Below are positions 62,646-64,000 of a stretch of 64,000 nt of DNA, piece after piece (position 1 is the stretch's first letter; each line of letters starts with the position of its first letter). The stretch covers positions 30,789-94,788 of the forward strand of contig CAMAWD010000016.1 in assembly GCA_945861785.1 (NCBI GenBank), given 5' to 3'. This DNA is from Rhodoferax sp. OV413. Lineage in GTDB: Bacteria > Pseudomonadota > Gammaproteobacteria > Burkholderiales > Burkholderiaceae_C. Position numbers and translations under genes: made by a program. Under the pieces are notes generated by a model. The model made no database searches and was not told the DNA's origin. It was given only the letters and a program-made list of their open reading frames with translations.

Positions 62646-62924
62646 AGCGGGTGCTATGTTCATCGATTTCGTCGCCACATTGCTGACCGCACAGCCCCCA
62701 CCATCAACACCCGCTGTGGAGCAGGCAGAACGCAATATCGAACGGCAGGATCCAGTCTGTTGGAGCCTGTCGAGTGAACAAGCGCCAAATTCCCGGGCCA
62801 CTGGCGCCAATAGACTGAAAGCGGATTCTCGCCAAAATTGCCCGAATGGCAGGTAGTGCCCAAAGCAGCCGGTCGACTTGGCGGAAAGCGGGCATTTGTG
62901 GTTCACGGCCACGGCAAAGTGTCG
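62646..62924. other. Debris between IS91 fragment and broken toxin gene
   Basis: Open frames exist on both strands (for example 62656-62856 plus), but none shows a recognisable family. The flanking fragments make degraded DNA the simplest reading. Confidence 0.35.
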
Positions 62925-63300
62925 CTAAAACTCCACCGGCCCTTCAGGAACCTCGAAATGTTCGATTTGGACGCGATGCTTGAGTCGTCCATCCAGGAGC
63001 GGGTTGCAAGGATGGCGTCGTCGTCTGGGTCGCGGCATACGGGTGTCGGCAATGGTGACGACACAACCAACTCCGAGACCAATCTGATTTGCATTGCAAG
63101 ATCGCAGCCACAAGTCCGCGCTTGAGCAAGACGCTGGAGATTCGCGGGTAGTTGAGAACGCGCTGGAACTCAGCTACCATTTCCGAGGACACGATGCTGT
63201 GCAACTGCCGCGAAAGGATCCGTTAAACCAATAAACGCGGCGGCCCGTGCCAAATCAATCCCGAGACCCAGATGTTGGTGTCAATGACGGCGCGCTGCAT
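62925..63300 (-). pseudogene. PIN-domain toxin (VapC-like) remnant
   Basis: From an ATG at 63300 (overlapping the antitoxin stop) the frame reads MQRAVIDTNIWVSGLIWHGP then PRLLV and a TAA. It reopens as LHSIVSSEMVAEFQRVLNYP with RISSVLLKRGL, then shifts frame to VCRDPDDDAILATRS, where the catalytic Asp cluster lies. VIDTNIWVSG and RDPDDDAILA are hallmark PIN motifs. At least one stop and one frameshift make it non-functional. Confidence 0.75.
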
Positions 63301-63508
63301 CGATGGCGAGCTGAATGTCTTGCGGGGTCAACTCATCCGCTGGCACCGGGTCAGCATCGAATGCGTCTATGGCGTCGCGCAACTTGCGACCCGCTCGTTC
63401 GCGCACCAGTTCCCGCACCACGGACGCCAGGGTCTGGCTGCTCAGAAATCCCGCCTGACGTGCGCTTTGCGCAACGTCGTCGGGCAATTCGATGGTGATA
63501 GTTGTCAT
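63281..63508 (-). CDS. Type II antitoxin, VapB/ribbon-helix-helix-like
   Basis: A 75-residue antitoxin. TITIELPDDVAQSARQAGFL opens as an RHS-type DNA-binding strand-helix. LASVVRELVRERAGRKLRDA and the tail ADELTPQDIQLAIDAARR follow the pattern of antitoxins paired with PIN toxins. Its 3' end overlaps the PIN toxin start by about 20 bp. With the toxin broken it is now an orphan. Confidence 0.75.
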   Translation of the reverse strand: MTTITIELPDDVAQSARQAGFLSSQTLASVVRELVRERAGRKLRDAIDAFDADPVPADELTPQDIQLAIDAARRH

Positions 63509-63693
63509 GGCAAAGTATTCAGTCGCTGGAAACGCGGTGATCGAGTTTACCCCTGCGTCGCAAAAACGGCGCCGGTGAGACCCGGGTCCAATCCTGCGCG
63601 CCGTGAACGTTCAAAGACCTGCCAACTCGCCAGCCCCGAGCCTGCAGACGCCCGGATTGCGTACTCAATCCGCCCAGACTTGCGTACTTTGGC

Positions 63694-63767
63694 CCTCTGC
63701 GGGCTCGGCCGGGAGCTTTTTCAGGCCCATTCCTGGGGCGTCCTATGGCGTTTGAAAATCCTATTCC
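63694..63767 (-). repeat. IS91-family end repeat, copy 4 (inverted)
   Basis: The minus strand reads GGAATAGGATTTTCAAACGC from 63767 leftwards, then the same rightward sequence as copies 1 and 2 (CGCCATAGGACGCCCC). It continues for about 70 bp with a few differences to the GCCGAGCCCGCAGA stretch. It is opposite in orientation to copies 1-3. The stretch 63509-63693 to its left has no recognisable gene. Confidence 0.7.
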
Positions 63768-63883
63768 CGAGTGTTATGGATGACCGCGAAAAGGCCGATG
63801 GCGTTGAGTTCCCCAATCCCCTGCAAGTATGGCTACCAAAGATATCTTGTGCTGTTTGTGAACAAGTGATTACAATAGAGCAC

Positions 63884-64000
63884 ATGGTTGCGGTCAAGCG
63901 CACAGTTGAATTTGATGACTGGCTTGCAAGCATCAAGGATGGCATGACCCGCATCCGGCTGGCCAAGCGGCTTGACAAGGTGCAGCGCGGCCTGTTGGGC
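63884..64000 (+). CDS. Type II toxin, RelE/HigB-type addiction module killer (3' truncated)
   Basis: From an ATG at 63884 the frame encodes at least 39 residues up to the window end: VAVKRTVEFDDWLASIKDGM then RIRLAKRLDKVQRGLLG. This matches the N-terminus of the RelE/ParE-like 'addiction module killer' toxins, which act as ribosome-dependent mRNA interferases. A promoter-like TTGTGC (63847) and TACAAT (63871) with 18-bp spacing lies upstream. The antitoxin is expected just beyond the window. Confidence 0.75.
   Translation, partial: MVAVKRTVEFDDWLASIKDGMTRIRLAKRLDKVQRGLLG

Overview
The window looks like accessory DNA from a high-GC betaproteobacterium, probably Burkholderiales. This is inferred from gene content: several Liv-type branched-chain/amide ABC transporters, a Bug/TctC-type receptor remnant, a feruloyl-CoA synthase remnant, a crotonase, a methylsuccinyl-CoA dehydrogenase-like protein and an FbiC-type F420 pathway. 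No rRNA, tRNA or CRISPR was seen. Most intact genes sit in long same-strand catabolic operons. The spaces between operons are filled with fragments of other genes and of IS91, IS481-like, IS4/DUF4338, IS1182, IS630 and Tn3 elements.

Layout. 0-9 kb: a Liv-type ABC transporter (permease cut by the window edge), two paralogous alpha/beta hydrolases around a RidA protein, a tandem-HTH LysR regulator, a BNR propeller and an isochorismatase-fold hydrolase. This recalls the RutB/RutC/RutD toolkit. 9-19 kb: decayed feruloyl-CoA synthase, phosphotransferase, crotonase, HSL-esterase and TctC fragments between intact genes (Mcd-like dehydrogenase, quinol monooxygenase, enoyl-CoA hydratase, VOC protein, zinc dehydrogenase, LacI regulator). 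A histidinol-dehydrogenase/SDR deletion chimera lies next to a perfect LacI palindrome.

19.2-26.1 kb: an IS91 end, then a compact coenzyme F420 operon: a frameshifted ribA, then fbiC, npdG, cofE, cofD and cofC. 26.1-27.5 kb is debris (pntA, IS4/DUF4338, livH, ureG). 27.5-42.7 kb is a minus-strand set of about 13 genes. It encodes a GntR regulator, SnoaL-like protein, a Liv transporter with a LivM-LivG fusion, a possibly F420-dependent luciferase-like oxidoreductase, a three-subunit molybdenum hydroxylase with a CoxG partner, a PLP aldolase/dehydratase and a hydrolase. An N-acyl-D-amino acid deacylase follows upstream. 43.2-47.0 kb: a defective IS630 and two amidases.

47.2-48.2 kb: a Tn3 fragment and a second IS91 remnant, sharing about 105 bp with the first copy in the same orientation. 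48.2-53.1 kb: a PotABCD-type ABC transporter and an adenosine-deaminase-like protein lacking the usual catalytic Glu. 53.6-61.7 kb: an eight-gene minus-strand operon with an aldose dehydrogenase, a 3-hydroxyisobutyrate-dehydrogenase-family reductase, an SsuABC/TauABC-type transporter with two permeases, a UxaA large subunit and a SAF-SMP-30 lactonase fusion, under a divergent GntR regulator. 62.5-64 kb: more IS91 pieces, a broken PIN toxin with its antitoxin, and a RelE/HigB-type toxin cut by the window end.

The most interesting ideas are the F420 operon close to a candidate F420-using oxidoreductase inside a molybdenum-hydroxylase operon, and the split UxaA whose small domain is fused to a lactonase.
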